DNA of 64,000 nt, from the NCBI RefSeq assembly GCF_004353225.1, contig NZ_CP037934.1, forward strand, positions 1,736,001 to 1,800,000. The letters are read 5' to 3'. The position numbers and the translations under genes were made by a program. Shown piece after piece: positions 27,300 through 36,523 of the stretch. The notes under the pieces were generated by a model, which saw only the letters and a list, made by a program, of their open reading frames with translations, did no database searches and was not told the DNA's origin. The DNA is from Marinobacter sp. JH2 (lineage in GTDB: Bacteria > Pseudomonadota > Gammaproteobacteria > Pseudomonadales > Oleiphilaceae). How positions within the stretch are numbered: the first letter of the stretch is position 1; each line of letters starts with the position of its first letter.

Positions 27300-28290
27300 T
27301 GCGTCCCACCTTCAGTTGTTTCTTCACCTTGGGCAACGTCGCCCTTTCATGAATTCGTAGCGCCAACTTGCCGTCACGGGTTCCCATCGTTGCCTTGTAT
27401 ACGGGAACGCCGTTGGCCGTTACCGTGAGATGCTCAGCAAGCTCGACAGGAATCACGTCGCCCGCTTTCAACTTAGCAAGATCCCGAAGCGAGATTCTGC
27501 GCTGACAAACCGTGGTATTGATCGGCACGCTGATGTCTTTGACATCTTCCTGTAAGGCATTGACCCAACGCTCATCAACGTCATCAATATCACTCTGAAC
27601 GCCTGCATCCAGTACATCACGAATGGGTTCGATCATGGCATAAGGCATCGCGAGATGAAGTTCGCCCCCGCCGCCATCCAATTCAATGTGAAAAGTGCTG
27701 ACAACCACTACTTCACTCGGGCTGACAATGTTGGCCATTGAAGGGTTAACTTCAGAACTCATGTAATCGAAATCAATGTTCAAGACGGCTTGCCAGGCTT
27801 CCTTCATATCCGCGAATACCTGATTCAATACCATCTGCACAATCCGGTTTTCAGTCGGCGTAAACTCACGTCCTTCAATCTTGGCGTGCCGCCCCTCTCC
27901 TCCGAAGAAATTATCAACCAGTTTGAACACCAATTTGGCATCTAATACAAACAACGAAGTACCACGAAGCGGACGGACTTTGCAGAGGTTGAGACTGGTT
28001 GGCACGTAGAGCGTGTGCACGTACTCACCAAACTTCATAATCTGCACGCCGCCCGTCGATACATCCGCATTCCGGCGCAACAAATTGAACAAACTGATTC
28101 GGGTGTATCGTGCAAAGCGCTCGTTAATCATTTCGAGCGTGGGCATACGGCCACGGACGATACGATCCTGACTGGCAAGATCGTAATTCTTTACGCCAGT
28201 GTCGTCGCTTTCATCATAGGTATCGATATCGCCATCATCCACACCGTGGAGGAGCGCATCGATTTCTTCCTGTGATAATAAATCCTGCAT
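27292..28290 (-). CDS. fliM: Flagellar motor switch protein FliM
   Basis: FliM is the C-ring protein that receives CheY-P. The 332 residues begin with the CheY-binding peptide (MQDLLSQEEIDALLHGV), have the middle CheC-like domain and end with a SpoA domain. Family length is normal. It follows fliL by 24 nt and overlaps fliN. Confidence 0.97.
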   Translation of the reverse strand: MQDLLSQEEIDALLHGVDDGDIDTYDESDDTGVKNYDLASQDRIVRGRMPTLEMINERFARYTRISLFNLLRRNADVSTGGVQIMKFGEYVHTLYVPTSLNLCKVRPLRGTSLFVLDAKLVFKLVDNFFGGEGRHAKIEGREFTPTENRIVQMVLNQVFADMKEAWQAVLNIDFDYMSSEVNPSMANIVSPSEVVVVSTFHIELDGGGGELHLAMPYAMIEPIRDVLDAGVQSDIDDVDERWVNALQEDVKDISVPINTTVCQRRISLRDLAKLKAGDVIPVELAEHLTVTANGVPVYKATMGTRDGKLALRIHERATLPKVKKQLKVGRNG

Positions 28291-28314
28291 AACGGGTCCT
28301 GCCCTGACAATGGC

Positions 28315-28815
28315 CTACTGCACAACAAAGTTCCGGAACAACACCCGAGCAATAGCAGGCTCTCCCTCTTGCTCCAGCATTTTGTTGACCGCTTCCAGCA
28401 TTTTCTCAGACAGAGCAACCCGCCCTTCTGGCGTCTGCAAATCCGCAAATTGCGTGCTACCCAACAACATGTTCAGCTGATTCAGAATTAACGGCATGTG
28501 CTTTTCAGCCCCCTCCAGCGCAGAAGCGTCTTTTGCCTCGAACGACAAGTAGATCTGGGCATAGCGCTGTCGACCTTGCGCTTGCACCGTGGTTCGCAAG
28601 GGTTTCTGGATATCCCTGTAAATACTGGGCTGAAACTCTGGTTCAGAGGGTTCCGCTGAAGTGTCCTCAACCGCACTGGCTGCACTATCTTTCAGAAACC
28701 AGAGTGTACCTGCGACAGACAAGCCTATTGCCAGCAGTGTGATCACCACCACCGTGATGACCATTTTCATTTTGCCCTTTTTCTCGGGCGCTTGTGCGGT
28801 ATTGTTTTCTGCCAT
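28315..28815 (-). CDS. fliL: Flagellar basal body-associated protein FliL
   Basis: FliL surrounds the stator units and supports motor torque. The 166 residues have a short cytoplasmic N-terminus, one membrane helix (about 18-40: MVITVVVITLLAIGLSVAGTLWF) and a periplasmic domain with the family pattern. It is the first gene behind a sigma-54 promoter at 28878-28893 and heads fliLMNOPQR-flhB. Confidence 0.95.
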   Translation of the reverse strand: MAENNTAQAPEKKGKMKMVITVVVITLLAIGLSVAGTLWFLKDSAASAVEDTSAEPSEPEFQPSIYRDIQKPLRTTVQAQGRQRYAQIYLSFEAKDASALEGAEKHMPLILNQLNMLLGSTQFADLQTPEGRVALSEKMLEAVNKMLEQEGEPAIARVLFRNFVVQ

Positions 28816-28877
28816 GATGTCCGCTTTGTCAGATTATCGTCACCCTGAAGTATTCAGAGTACGTTTTCCGAGGTTGA

Positions 28878-28893
28878 TGCAAAGGGTGGGCCA
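28878..28893 (-). promoter_or_regulatory. Sigma-54 promoter of fliLMNOPQR-flhB
   Basis: Minus-strand TGGCCCACCCTTTGCA matches the -24/-12 RpoN consensus with both dinucleotides in register. It lies 63 nt before the fliL ATG, in the gap after fliK. Confidence 0.8.
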
Positions 28894-28995
28894 AACGCGC
28901 CATCCTTTCTATTCAAACCAGCAGTTTAGCGCCGCGGAGGAGGATGGGCAAAAACGTTTTGAAGGGAGCTTCTCTCTGCCGTCAACCTATGGACT

Positions 28996-30153
28996 TCAAG
29001 CAAAGATATCGAGCTCGCCTTTCCAAGCCAAATCGAGATGGCCCGATGCGGTTTCTTTCTCCTCAAGCTCAGCGGTATTCAACCCGCTCGTCCCCTGTCG
29101 GGAACCTTCGCCCTGCCCGGAGCTATCTCCTTCTGCATCGGCCTGACCTCCCCGCTGGTCAGAGACATCGAACTCACTCAAGGCAACGCCCTGCTCCGCC
29201 AGCATATCTCGCAATCGGTTGGAATGAAGCTCCAACTGCTCCCGAACCACTGGGTTAGCGGCGTGCACTGTGACCGCCGCCTGATCATTCTGAACCCTCA
29301 CCTTCACCTCCATAGGGCCCATATCGGGAGGCGTGAGGTGAATTTCGGCAACTTGCAGGTTTTTAGCGGTAAGCCAACTTAACTTACCCATCACTTTATC
29401 ACCCCACTCGGCCTGCCCCACCGGCACATCCACAGTGGTGGAATACCCCCGTAACGGTATGTTCGCATCACCTGCCAGCTTGCCTTGCATGACCTGTTGT
29501 GCGGCGTTATCCAGAGCACCTTGGAATCGGGGCGATGAGAGCATGCTGGTCGGATCAACTGGCCGCGCCGTTTCGGTTGTCACATTGGCCGCCAGTAAAT
29601 CTGAAAATTGAGCGTTAGATATTAATCCGCCTGTGCCGGCACCCTGGCCATTCGCAACGAGCGGCTTTCCAGGCAGACCACTGTTCACCATTGCTACGTT
29701 GACGGTGCCCTCAGAGGTTCCGGCACTCCCATTGGTCGGCATCAAAGATTGCAGGTTGGCGAAGGTAAGAGGTGCCGGAGAGTCTGCCTGTTCGTGAGAT
29801 TCACCCACTGGCGCGGTGTCTGAAGCTTCGTCAGCCGCTTGCGAACTGGGCTTCGCTTTATCACCTGCAGTATTTTTGCTGGTTTCGGCCGACACTTTGT
29901 TACTGGCGACTCGCTCTTGAGGCTGCGCATTTTGAGCTCTCGAGTCTTCCTGAGCGGCACTCGAAGCCTCTTTACGATCGGCGCGTTTTTGCTCCAGTCG
30001 ACGCTTTTCAAGGCGGTCCTGTTCGGCTCGCGAAACCTGCTCAAAAGGACTATCGCGTTTTTCTGAACGTCGACTGTTGGCAACAGTCTTAGGCCCGACA
30101 GCGTCTTGCTGTGTGCCGGAGGATGGCATTTGGGAAAGAATTGTCTGCTGCAT
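28996..30153 (-). CDS. fliK: Flagellar hook-length control protein FliK
   Basis: FliK measures hook length and triggers the FlhB switch. The 385 residues have a long Ala/Gln/Ser/Lys-rich N-terminal ruler region and a C-terminal Flg_hook domain (about 275-355: VAEIHLTPPDMGPMEVKVRV, then HAANPVVREQLELHSNRLRDMLAEQG). The LTPPDxGxxEVKV core is the hallmark. It has its own sigma-54 promoter and sits upstream of fliL, the canonical position. This is taken as the main fliK; the paralogue at 798-2210 is more divergent. Confidence 0.95.
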   Translation of the reverse strand: MQQTILSQMPSSGTQQDAVGPKTVANSRRSEKRDSPFEQVSRAEQDRLEKRRLEQKRADRKEASSAAQEDSRAQNAQPQERVASNKVSAETSKNTAGDKAKPSSQAADEASDTAPVGESHEQADSPAPLTFANLQSLMPTNGSAGTSEGTVNVAMVNSGLPGKPLVANGQGAGTGGLISNAQFSDLLAANVTTETARPVDPTSMLSSPRFQGALDNAAQQVMQGKLAGDANIPLRGYSTTVDVPVGQAEWGDKVMGKLSWLTAKNLQVAEIHLTPPDMGPMEVKVRVQNDQAAVTVHAANPVVREQLELHSNRLRDMLAEQGVALSEFDVSDQRGGQADAEGDSSGQGEGSRQGTSGLNTAELEEKETASGHLDLAWKGELDIFA

Positions 30154-30213
30154 GGCAACCTCTTGCCGTTTTATGTCTCAGGAGCACCCCCGATGGGACC
30201 CATCCTGTAACGC

Positions 30214-30229
30214 AGCAAAAGCGATGCCA
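30214..30229 (-). promoter_or_regulatory. Sigma-54 promoter of fliK
   Basis: Minus-strand TGGCATCGCTTTTGCT fits the RpoN -24/-12 consensus (TGGCA, then TTGCT). It lies 61 nt before the fliK ATG. Confidence 0.75.
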
Positions 30230-30248
30230 GGTCTTGGTTTTTCTGGCT

Positions 30249-30593
30249 TTACCGATTAAAGCTTTCCAGCTCTCGCGCGACTTCTTCAAATTCCTGTTCG
30301 ACCGAAGCCAGCAAATGCTCTGCCTCTTCCAAGCGATCTTCTTTACCCAACACCTCCAATTCAAAACACAAACTGCCGAGTTTCGGCACACCAATATTGA
30401 TACAGCTTCCTTTCAGACTATGGGCCGCTTTTCCAAGACGCTCCGAATCGCCGGCACCCACTGCCTCTTTCAATCCGGATATCCGAGTACGCGAGTCCGC
30501 CAGATAAGTTTCGATGAGCACGCTAAACTCATCTTCCATAATATCCTGCAGCTCCGCTAAGGCTTCTTCATCCAAACGGGGTATGTGGCTCAT
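30249..30593 (-). CDS. hptB: HptB-like histidine phosphotransfer protein
   Basis: A 114-residue Hpt domain with phospho-accepting His58 in the motif AAHSLKGSC. In P. aeruginosa, HptB takes phosphate from hybrid sensor kinases and passes it to HsbR, which then acts on HsbA to switch between motile and sessile states. Here the genes lie in the order hsbA-hsbR-hptB, the same three-gene set, but inside the fli operons. The receiving kinases are not in this window. Confidence 0.82.
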   Translation of the reverse strand: MSHIPRLDEEALAELQDIMEDEFSVLIETYLADSRTRISGLKEAVGAGDSERLGKAAHSLKGSCINIGVPKLGSLCFELEVLGKEDRLEEAEHLLASVEQEFEEVARELESFNR

Positions 30594-30627
30594 TATGTGT
30601 CCTCGCGGTTGCGTTCAGCATCTTTCA

Positions 30628-32340
30628 TCACCGATTCGTAGCCCCTTGCGCCGGGAATTCCCAATCATAGACGATTTCGACACAGTTACCCGAACCGCAG
30701 ATGCTGACCTCTTTGGCCAAACGCTTCAAGATCCCCATTCCTCTCCCCGAATACTCGTGAACAGAATTTTTAGGGACGCTCGTTGTGTTCACCTTTGGAT
30801 CAAAACCCTGACCACTGTCTTCGCAGCGAATTCTTAGCCGGCCCGCCTCTGCCAAGGGTTCATGATCCAATGTAAACCGGATATAGTGCCCGTGCGTGTC
30901 ATACAGTCGGCGCATTCGCTCCTCATAGTAAAGGCTAAAGCCTTCCGCGGATTTTTTCCATTCTGAGGAGAGTTTCAGAACACCGTGCTCCAAGGCGTTG
31001 CTGTACAACTCCGACAAAAGGGTAAACACCTCACCACTTCGCCGCCGCAATCCCGGCACTTCCATGCATATGTGCAAAAGCAGTGGCAATGGGTTGAAAT
31101 CCGCCAGAGCCTGGTCACGAACTTCATACACACAATGCCAACTTCCCGGGCCAGACAGCGCGGATTCAGGGGCTGATTCCGTGACTTCCTTAATGGCACC
31201 TTGGGCGACGACCTCCAAACAACACAACGTCATATCGTCGGCCGGATCAGGGTGCCCGGTAAACGCTTGCAGTCGAGCCAGCAAAACGTCGAACGGGTGA
31301 TCACCGGGGCCAAGCTCCGCGAGCACTTGACGGACAAGGTCCTCACCGAGGCGCTTACCGTGAGCGTCACACGATTCAGGGAAGCCATCGGTCATCAGGA
31401 CCACGTAATCCCCAGGCGCCGAAGTGAGCAGTTCCATAGTCGCGTCAAACCGCTCCAGCGACTGAACTCCTAGGGGCAAGTGTAGTGAAGGAATGGCAAG
31501 TCGCTCACCACTTTTACGAACCAGCCAGCCATCGGGCAGCCCACCATTCCAAACACCTATTGTCCCCTGCTTGCCATCTGCCTCAAGCAACGCGCCACAA
31601 CAAAACATGCCAACGGGTAAAATATTACATAACTTCTGGTTTATTTCTGTAAGAAGATCTGTCGCACCAAATCCCTTTGCGGTCATGCCATAAAACACTT
31701 CGGCGATAGGCATCGCACCGATGGCCGCGGGCAAACCGTGGCCGGTGAAATCCCCCATAAAAATCAACGTACCGCCCCCAGGGCGCTCAGCAGCAAACAA
31801 AACATCGCCGTTAAAAATTGAAAGCGGTGAGGCGTGATAACGAATATTCGGCGCATCCAGGCAGCCGGTATGTGCAACGTTGTCGAAAACTCGTCTTGCC
31901 AAACGCTGGTCTGCAAGCATCTGCTCGTTTTGCATTCGGATTTGATCGCGCTGCTGCATCACCGAACGTTGCAGGTTAAGCATTCGGCTGTAGGCATTAA
32001 TTTTGGCTTCGAGGATCACGCGGCTGTATGGCTTCAGTAAAAAATCATCGCCCCCAGCTTCCAGGCATTGCGCTTGTTCGCGTTCGCTGGCCAGCGCGGT
32101 AATAAAAATTACAGGAACAAAACGTGTACCTGCCAGCGTTTTAATTCTTCGCGCTGCTTCCATGCCGCTCATGGTTGGCATCAACGCATCCATGAGCACA
32201 ATGTCGGGCTCGAACTTTACGAACACCGAGACAGCCTTTAGCCCGTCAGAGGCCTCATACACATGATGCCCTAAGCGACGAAGCAGCGTGGCGAGAATCA
32301 TCCGGTCGCCGTCGCTGTCTTCCGCGATTAAAAGATTCAC
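30628..32340 (-). CDS. hsbR: HsbR-like response regulator with PP2C phosphatase and kinase domains
   Basis: With the GTG start at 32340 (VNLLIAEDSDGD), ten nt after the upstream gene, the 570-residue product has an N-terminal receiver with Asp51 (IVLMDALMP), a central PP2C/SpoIIE phosphatase (GDFTGHGLPAAI, then MTDGFPES) and a C-terminal HATPase of the RsbW anti-sigma kinase type (LLSELYSNALEHGV). HsbR controls the phosphorylation state of HsbA. The frame is open upstream to an ATG at 32412, but that would overlap the STAS gene by more than 60 nt. Confidence 0.85.
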   Translation of the reverse strand: MNLLIAEDSDGDRMILATLLRRLGHHVYEASDGLKAVSVFVKFEPDIVLMDALMPTMSGMEAARRIKTLAGTRFVPVIFITALASEREQAQCLEAGGDDFLLKPYSRVILEAKINAYSRMLNLQRSVMQQRDQIRMQNEQMLADQRLARRVFDNVAHTGCLDAPNIRYHASPLSIFNGDVLFAAERPGGGTLIFMGDFTGHGLPAAIGAMPIAEVFYGMTAKGFGATDLLTEINQKLCNILPVGMFCCGALLEADGKQGTIGVWNGGLPDGWLVRKSGERLAIPSLHLPLGVQSLERFDATMELLTSAPGDYVVLMTDGFPESCDAHGKRLGEDLVRQVLAELGPGDHPFDVLLARLQAFTGHPDPADDMTLCCLEVVAQGAIKEVTESAPESALSGPGSWHCVYEVRDQALADFNPLPLLLHICMEVPGLRRRSGEVFTLLSELYSNALEHGVLKLSSEWKKSAEGFSLYYEERMRRLYDTHGHYIRFTLDHEPLAEAGRLRIRCEDSGQGFDPKVNTTSVPKNSVHEYSGRGMGILKRLAKEVSICGSGNCVEIVYDWEFPAQGATNR

Positions 32341-32350
32341 AGTGGAAGTC

Positions 32351-32656
32351 TCAACGAATGCTGAAAAGCTGTTCGAAATTAGAGATGGAAAGGATTCGCC
32401 GCACATCGGCATTGCAGTTTTCGATTACCACACTGGCAACATCACCGTCAGCATGATCTCGCAGTAGCAACAGCATGCCCAACGCAGAGCTATCAAGATA
32501 AGTCGTATGAGTCAGATCAACCACGTACTCTTTAACCGGCTCATCACAATGCTCGTACGCATCCCGGAATGCCTGATGAGTGCTGAAATCGAACCGGCCC
32601 TGCACCTGAATCACCAGCACCTGACCGCTATCACTTCGCCGCGTACTTACCGTCAT
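32351..32656 (-). CDS. hsbA: HsbA-like STAS anti-sigma factor antagonist
   Basis: A 101-residue STAS domain with the phosphorylatable Ser in LDSSALGML (residues 54-62). In P. aeruginosa, HsbA partners with the anti-sigma factor FlgM when phosphorylated and with a diguanylate cyclase when not, tying flagellar late-gene expression to c-di-GMP. The gene is transcribed toward hsbR and hptB, 139 nt after fliJ. Confidence 0.85.
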   Translation of the reverse strand: MTVSTRRSDSGQVLVIQVQGRFDFSTHQAFRDAYEHCDEPVKEYVVDLTHTTYLDSSALGMLLLLRDHADGDVASVVIENCNADVRRILSISNFEQLFSIR

Positions 32657-32791
32657 ACGCCGTCCTCTGAGAGCTTTCGCTTAACGATCATCGCTACTCC
32701 TTATTCCGCAACGGAGGGGGTATCAGACTAAGGATAGACAAGATTAGTGGAAATGCACTGACGAGTGCAGGTACAAAACGGTGATCCCTAT

Positions 32792-32809
32792 AGCGTCAGC
32801 GCTGACGCT
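32792..32809. repeat. 18-bp perfect palindrome at the end of fliJ
   Basis: AGCGTCAGCGCTGACGCT covers the last codons and stop of fliJ. It could fold as a 7-bp stem with a four-base loop. There is no T run on either side. Confidence 0.5.
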
Positions 32810-33242
32810 GGGCAAAGGCTCTGCCGGCTGCTTCATCCGCCAGTTTTTGTTCTTTTGCATCTCGGGCTTGGTACTCCTGCTGACGGCAGGTCTCGATATA
32901 GCGTTCCATACCGCGCTTTCGTTCCCACGCCTGCAACCACTCCAGCCGTCGCGCCTCGAATATCTGCTCCGCTTGTTGAAGTTGTCGTTGCTGCTGGGCA
33001 ATAACCTGATCGAGCTGCGCAATAAAGGCCTGCCAGGCTTGCAATCGGGCGACGGCCACAACACCTTGCTGGTTCGCCCGAATCTGATCCCGGTATTCCT
33101 CTTGGTAGCGTTCAAGATTCTCGACTTGCTCTTTGTGCGCTTCAACTTGTTTCCGGGCTTCCCCCAAGCGCTCAAGAGCCTCGCCCTCTTTACGCTCCTC
33201 CAATGCCAACACAACTTCCAACCGTTTGGAACGCAACATCAA
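32796..33242 (-). CDS. fliJ: Flagellar export protein FliJ
   Basis: FliJ is the central stalk of the FliI ATPase ring. The 148 residues are almost wholly coiled coil, with the strong Glu/Gln/Arg/Leu pattern of the family ([19 protein letters not shown] in the middle). Its ATG overlaps the fliI stop. It is the last gene of fliEFGHIJ; the gene ends in an unusual perfect palindrome. Confidence 0.93.
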   Translation of the reverse strand: MMLRSKRLEVVLALEERKEGEALERLGEARKQVEAHKEQVENLERYQEEYRDQIRANQQGVVAVARLQAWQAFIAQLDQVIAQQQRQLQQAEQIFEARRLEWLQAWERKRGMERYIETCRQQEYQARDAKEQKLADEAAGRAFAQRQR

Positions 33243-34639
33243 CCATTACTCCGGTCGGTCGCCGCGCCCGGAGCCGGGCTCTTGGCCCGGTCTGGCGAGC
33301 GTCGTTCCGGCACAACGGCCAATAGCTGCTCAATACTGTCGGCCAAAGGCGCGCTTTCATTGAGCTCCTGCTGAAGAAACTGTCGCATGTTGGCAATGTG
33401 CTGTATGGCAAAGTCAGTTTCGGGGTCGGAACCTTTTACGTAGGCTCCAACACTGATGAGATCGCGGGCTTGCTGGTATCGGGAGTAAACCTGTTTGAAA
33501 CGCTGGGCACGGGAGAAATGGTCCGGCTGCGTAACTTGCGGCATGACCCGGCTGATGGAGGCTTCAACATCGATGGCTGGATAGTGCCCCTCTTCCGCCA
33601 GCCGGCGGGACAACACAATGTGGCCATCGAGTATCGCTCTCGCAGCATCGGCAATCGGATCTTGCTGATCGTCCCCTTCCGTCAGCACGGTGTAGAATGC
33701 GGTGATGGATCCGCCGCCCGGGCGGCCATTACCTGTGCGCTCGACTAATTGAGGCAATTTAGCGAACACCGAGGGCGGATACCCTTTGGTCGCCGGCGGC
33801 TCACCCACTGCGAGCGCGATTTCCCGCTGGGCTTGAGCGTAGCGGGTCAGCGAGTCCATCAGGAGCAAAACCCGTTTGCCTTGATCTCGATAGTATTCGG
33901 CAATTCTGGTGGTCAACATAGCCGCACGCAGCCGCATCAACGGTGAATCATCGGCCGGAGATGCCACAACCACGGAGCGCGCCAGACCTTCTTCGCCAAG
34001 AATATCTTCGATAAATTCTTTAACTTCCCGGCCTCGTTCACCGATCAAACCAACGATGGTGATGTCCGCATTCGTAAACCGGGTCATCATACCCAGCAAC
34101 ATACTTTTACCAACACCACTACCAGCAAACAATCCCAATCGCTGTCCCTGGCCGACGGTCAAAAGTGAGTTGATAGCACGGATCCCCACATCCATCGACT
34201 CACGCACGGGTGCCCGATGCAGCGGGTTAATGATGTCGCCACTTAGCGGAACACGAGCTTCGGCCTGAAGCGGCCCTTTTCCGTCCAATGCTTCACCGGC
34301 ACCGTTCAGAACCCGGCCTAGCATATGGGGGCCAACCGGCACTCTACTGGCAGATGAAAGAGGGATAACTCTGGCTCCGGGTTTCAGGCCCTCAATGGCG
34401 GCAAGGGGCATGAGGTAAACTTTATCTTCATCGAACCCCACCACTTCGGCTTCCACGCTGCCGGTGCCTTCACCTTCAATCAGGCAGCGGTCACCAACCA
34501 CCATCGGACAGCCCACGCACTCGAGCGTAAGCCCCACCATTCGGGTCAAACGACCAGAAAGCTCAGGCTCCGGTTCTTGCCCGATCGCAGCCTGAAGCTG
34601 GTTCAGACGATCAGCCAGTCGGGAGGTCATCACTGTCAT
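33239..34639 (-). CDS. fliI: Flagellum-specific ATP synthase FliI
   Basis: FliI is the F1-beta-like ATPase that energises flagellar export. The 466 residues contain the P loop FAGSGVGKS (about 176-184), the [21 protein letters not shown] motif and the SRVMPQVT segment. The start overlaps the 3' end of fliH; the fourth codon ATG (34630) has a better-spaced AGGA than the first. Confidence 0.97.
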   Translation of the reverse strand: MTVMTSRLADRLNQLQAAIGQEPEPELSGRLTRMVGLTLECVGCPMVVGDRCLIEGEGTGSVEAEVVGFDEDKVYLMPLAAIEGLKPGARVIPLSSASRVPVGPHMLGRVLNGAGEALDGKGPLQAEARVPLSGDIINPLHRAPVRESMDVGIRAINSLLTVGQGQRLGLFAGSGVGKSMLLGMMTRFTNADITIVGLIGERGREVKEFIEDILGEEGLARSVVVASPADDSPLMRLRAAMLTTRIAEYYRDQGKRVLLLMDSLTRYAQAQREIALAVGEPPATKGYPPSVFAKLPQLVERTGNGRPGGGSITAFYTVLTEGDDQQDPIADAARAILDGHIVLSRRLAEEGHYPAIDVEASISRVMPQVTQPDHFSRAQRFKQVYSRYQQARDLISVGAYVKGSDPETDFAIQHIANMRQFLQQELNESAPLADSIEQLLAVVPERRSPDRAKSPAPGAATDRSNG

Positions 34640-35495
34640 CCTGAACGCCGTGATCGGGCTCGGACTTTGCGGAGCCCCCGGTATCGCTAAGAAGATCCCG
34701 ATGAAAATCGGTCAGTTCGCCCATGGAGGTACCGGCTTGACTGCTTTCGGATTCATCCTCGCTGGCCAACTGCTCTTCAAGCATATTCTGAACCGCCCGT
34801 TGAAAACGCTTTTCGACGGTGTAATCAACCAAACTGTTACGGGTTTCAACTCGGCAACCGCCAGGCATCAGGCTGTCATCCTGAATGATGGACGGTTTGA
34901 CTTCTAAGCGTTCAGCTACTTCACTGACCGGTTCAAAATCGTCTGGATGGATGGACACGCGCACATTGTCTGCGGTTGAAGGTAGCGACTTGAGAGCCTT
35001 GCGGACCACGTCACGAATCTGAGAGGTGTCGATACTGAGCTCTCGATAAACCACTGCTCTGGCCAACACCGTGGTCAGGTTAACCAATGCAGACTCCAAC
35101 TCGGCTTCATGGCGCTCGATAGGAATCAACAACTCACCCAGAATGTTGTCGAGACGCGCCATTAGGGCTGCGTTTTCCTGCTGAATAGCCTCAGTCGCTT
35201 GCTGACGGCCCTGTTCCCTGCCTTCAGTTTCACCCGCCGCAACGCCCTCTTGATGGCCCTCAGAGCGCCCCTGTTCGAAACCTTCCTGATAACCGGCGTC
35301 GCGTCCCTCCTGATAACCGTCTGCGCGGGCAGCTTCCCGGATTTCCTGCAGATTGGCAGCCGTAAGCGGTTTCAGCTCTTCTTCACGAGCCACCTGATTG
35401 CCTTGCTCATCCAGCAAAGGCAGTTCCCACCGCTCCCAGGCAGTCAGGTTTTCTTTCGGGATAAGCTTGTCGTTTTGGTCGGGGTCTTTCATCAC
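34611..35495 (-). CDS. fliH: Flagellar assembly protein FliH
   Basis: FliH is the peripheral stalk that controls the FliI ATPase. The 294 residues include the Gly-rich heptad-like region typical of FliH ([18 protein letters not shown], then [15 protein letters not shown], about 80-115), followed by the C-terminal FliI-binding domain. N-terminal and C-terminal extensions are acidic and longer than in enterobacteria. It overlaps both fliG and fliI. Confidence 0.95.
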   Translation of the reverse strand: MMKDPDQNDKLIPKENLTAWERWELPLLDEQGNQVAREEELKPLTAANLQEIREAARADGYQEGRDAGYQEGFEQGRSEGHQEGVAAGETEGREQGRQQATEAIQQENAALMARLDNILGELLIPIERHEAELESALVNLTTVLARAVVYRELSIDTSQIRDVVRKALKSLPSTADNVRVSIHPDDFEPVSEVAERLEVKPSIIQDDSLMPGGCRVETRNSLVDYTVEKRFQRAVQNMLEEQLASEDESESSQAGTSMGELTDFHRDLLSDTGGSAKSEPDHGVQDDSDDLPTG

Positions 35496-36523
35496 ATCAT
35501 TTCTTCACCGGCACCGCCCAGCGATATTTCGCCGGCTTCTGCCATTCTGCGAGCCACAGTGATGATGTCTTTTTGAGCCGCTTCGACTTCGCTGACCTTA
35601 ACCGGCCCTTTAGCCTCAAGATCATCTTGCAGTAACTCAGCTGCCCGCTTCGACATGTTCGAGAAAATTTTGTCTTTCACAGCGTCATCGGAGCCTTTAA
35701 GCGCAACCACCAACACTTCGGATGAGACTTCCCTGAGCAGAGCTTGAATGCCTCGGTCGTCCACGTCTTTAAGGTTATCGAACACGAACATAAGATCTTC
35801 AATGGTCGTCGCCAGATCAGGATCCATATCCTTGATGGAATCCAGCAAACTGCCTTCGATCGAACGATCCATGAAGTTCATAATATCCGCAGCCCGTTTT
35901 ACACCGCCAATACGGCTCGCCTGGCCTGCGGACCCACCCGAGAATTGTTTCTCAAGGATGCTATTGAGCTCTTGCAACGCTTGCGGCTGAACCGTTTCAA
36001 GCGAGGCGACACGCATTACAACGTCTAGCCGTACTTTGGGGTCGAGCGTCGCCAAAATCTCGGCAGACTGGTCTGGGTCCAGATAGGAAATAACGATGGC
36101 CTGAATCTGCGGGTGCTCATAACGAATAATGTCCCCGACGGCGCGAGGCTCCATCCATTTCAGGGTATCAAGCCCCGTCGTGTTGCCTCCGACCAGAATC
36201 CGGTCAATCAAGCTGGCCGCCTTGTCGTCGCCCAGCGCCTGAGTGAGCATAGCCCGAATGTAGTCATCATTGCCCACTCCCAGACCGGTTTGCCCGCCTA
36301 CGGCATCAACAAACTGATTCAAGACAAAGGAGACCTCGTCTTTGGTGACGTCTTGCATCTGCGCCATGGCTACCCCCACACGTTGGACTTCTTTCGGGCC
36401 CATGTGCTTAAGCACTTCTGCCGCATCGCTTTCACCCAGCGACATCAGCAAGATCGCAGCCTGTTCAACGCGTGAGATTTTACGTTGCGGGGCTTGCCCC
36501 TGTGCGGCATTTTGTTCAGTCAT
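35492..36523 (-). CDS. fliG: Flagellar motor switch protein FliG
   Basis: FliG couples stator motion to rotor turning. The 343 residues have N-, middle and C-terminal domains; the EHPQxxA motif (RYEHPQIQAIVISYLDPDQSA) is near residue 134, and the C-terminal charged torque helix (DRGIQALLREVSSEVLVVALKGSDD) is clear. It overlaps fliF by eight nt. Confidence 0.97.
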   Translation of the reverse strand: MTEQNAAQGQAPQRKISRVEQAAILLMSLGESDAAEVLKHMGPKEVQRVGVAMAQMQDVTKDEVSFVLNQFVDAVGGQTGLGVGNDDYIRAMLTQALGDDKAASLIDRILVGGNTTGLDTLKWMEPRAVGDIIRYEHPQIQAIVISYLDPDQSAEILATLDPKVRLDVVMRVASLETVQPQALQELNSILEKQFSGGSAGQASRIGGVKRAADIMNFMDRSIEGSLLDSIKDMDPDLATTIEDLMFVFDNLKDVDDRGIQALLREVSSEVLVVALKGSDDAVKDKIFSNMSKRAAELLQDDLEAKGPVKVSEVEAAQKDIITVARRMAEAGEISLGGAGEEMM

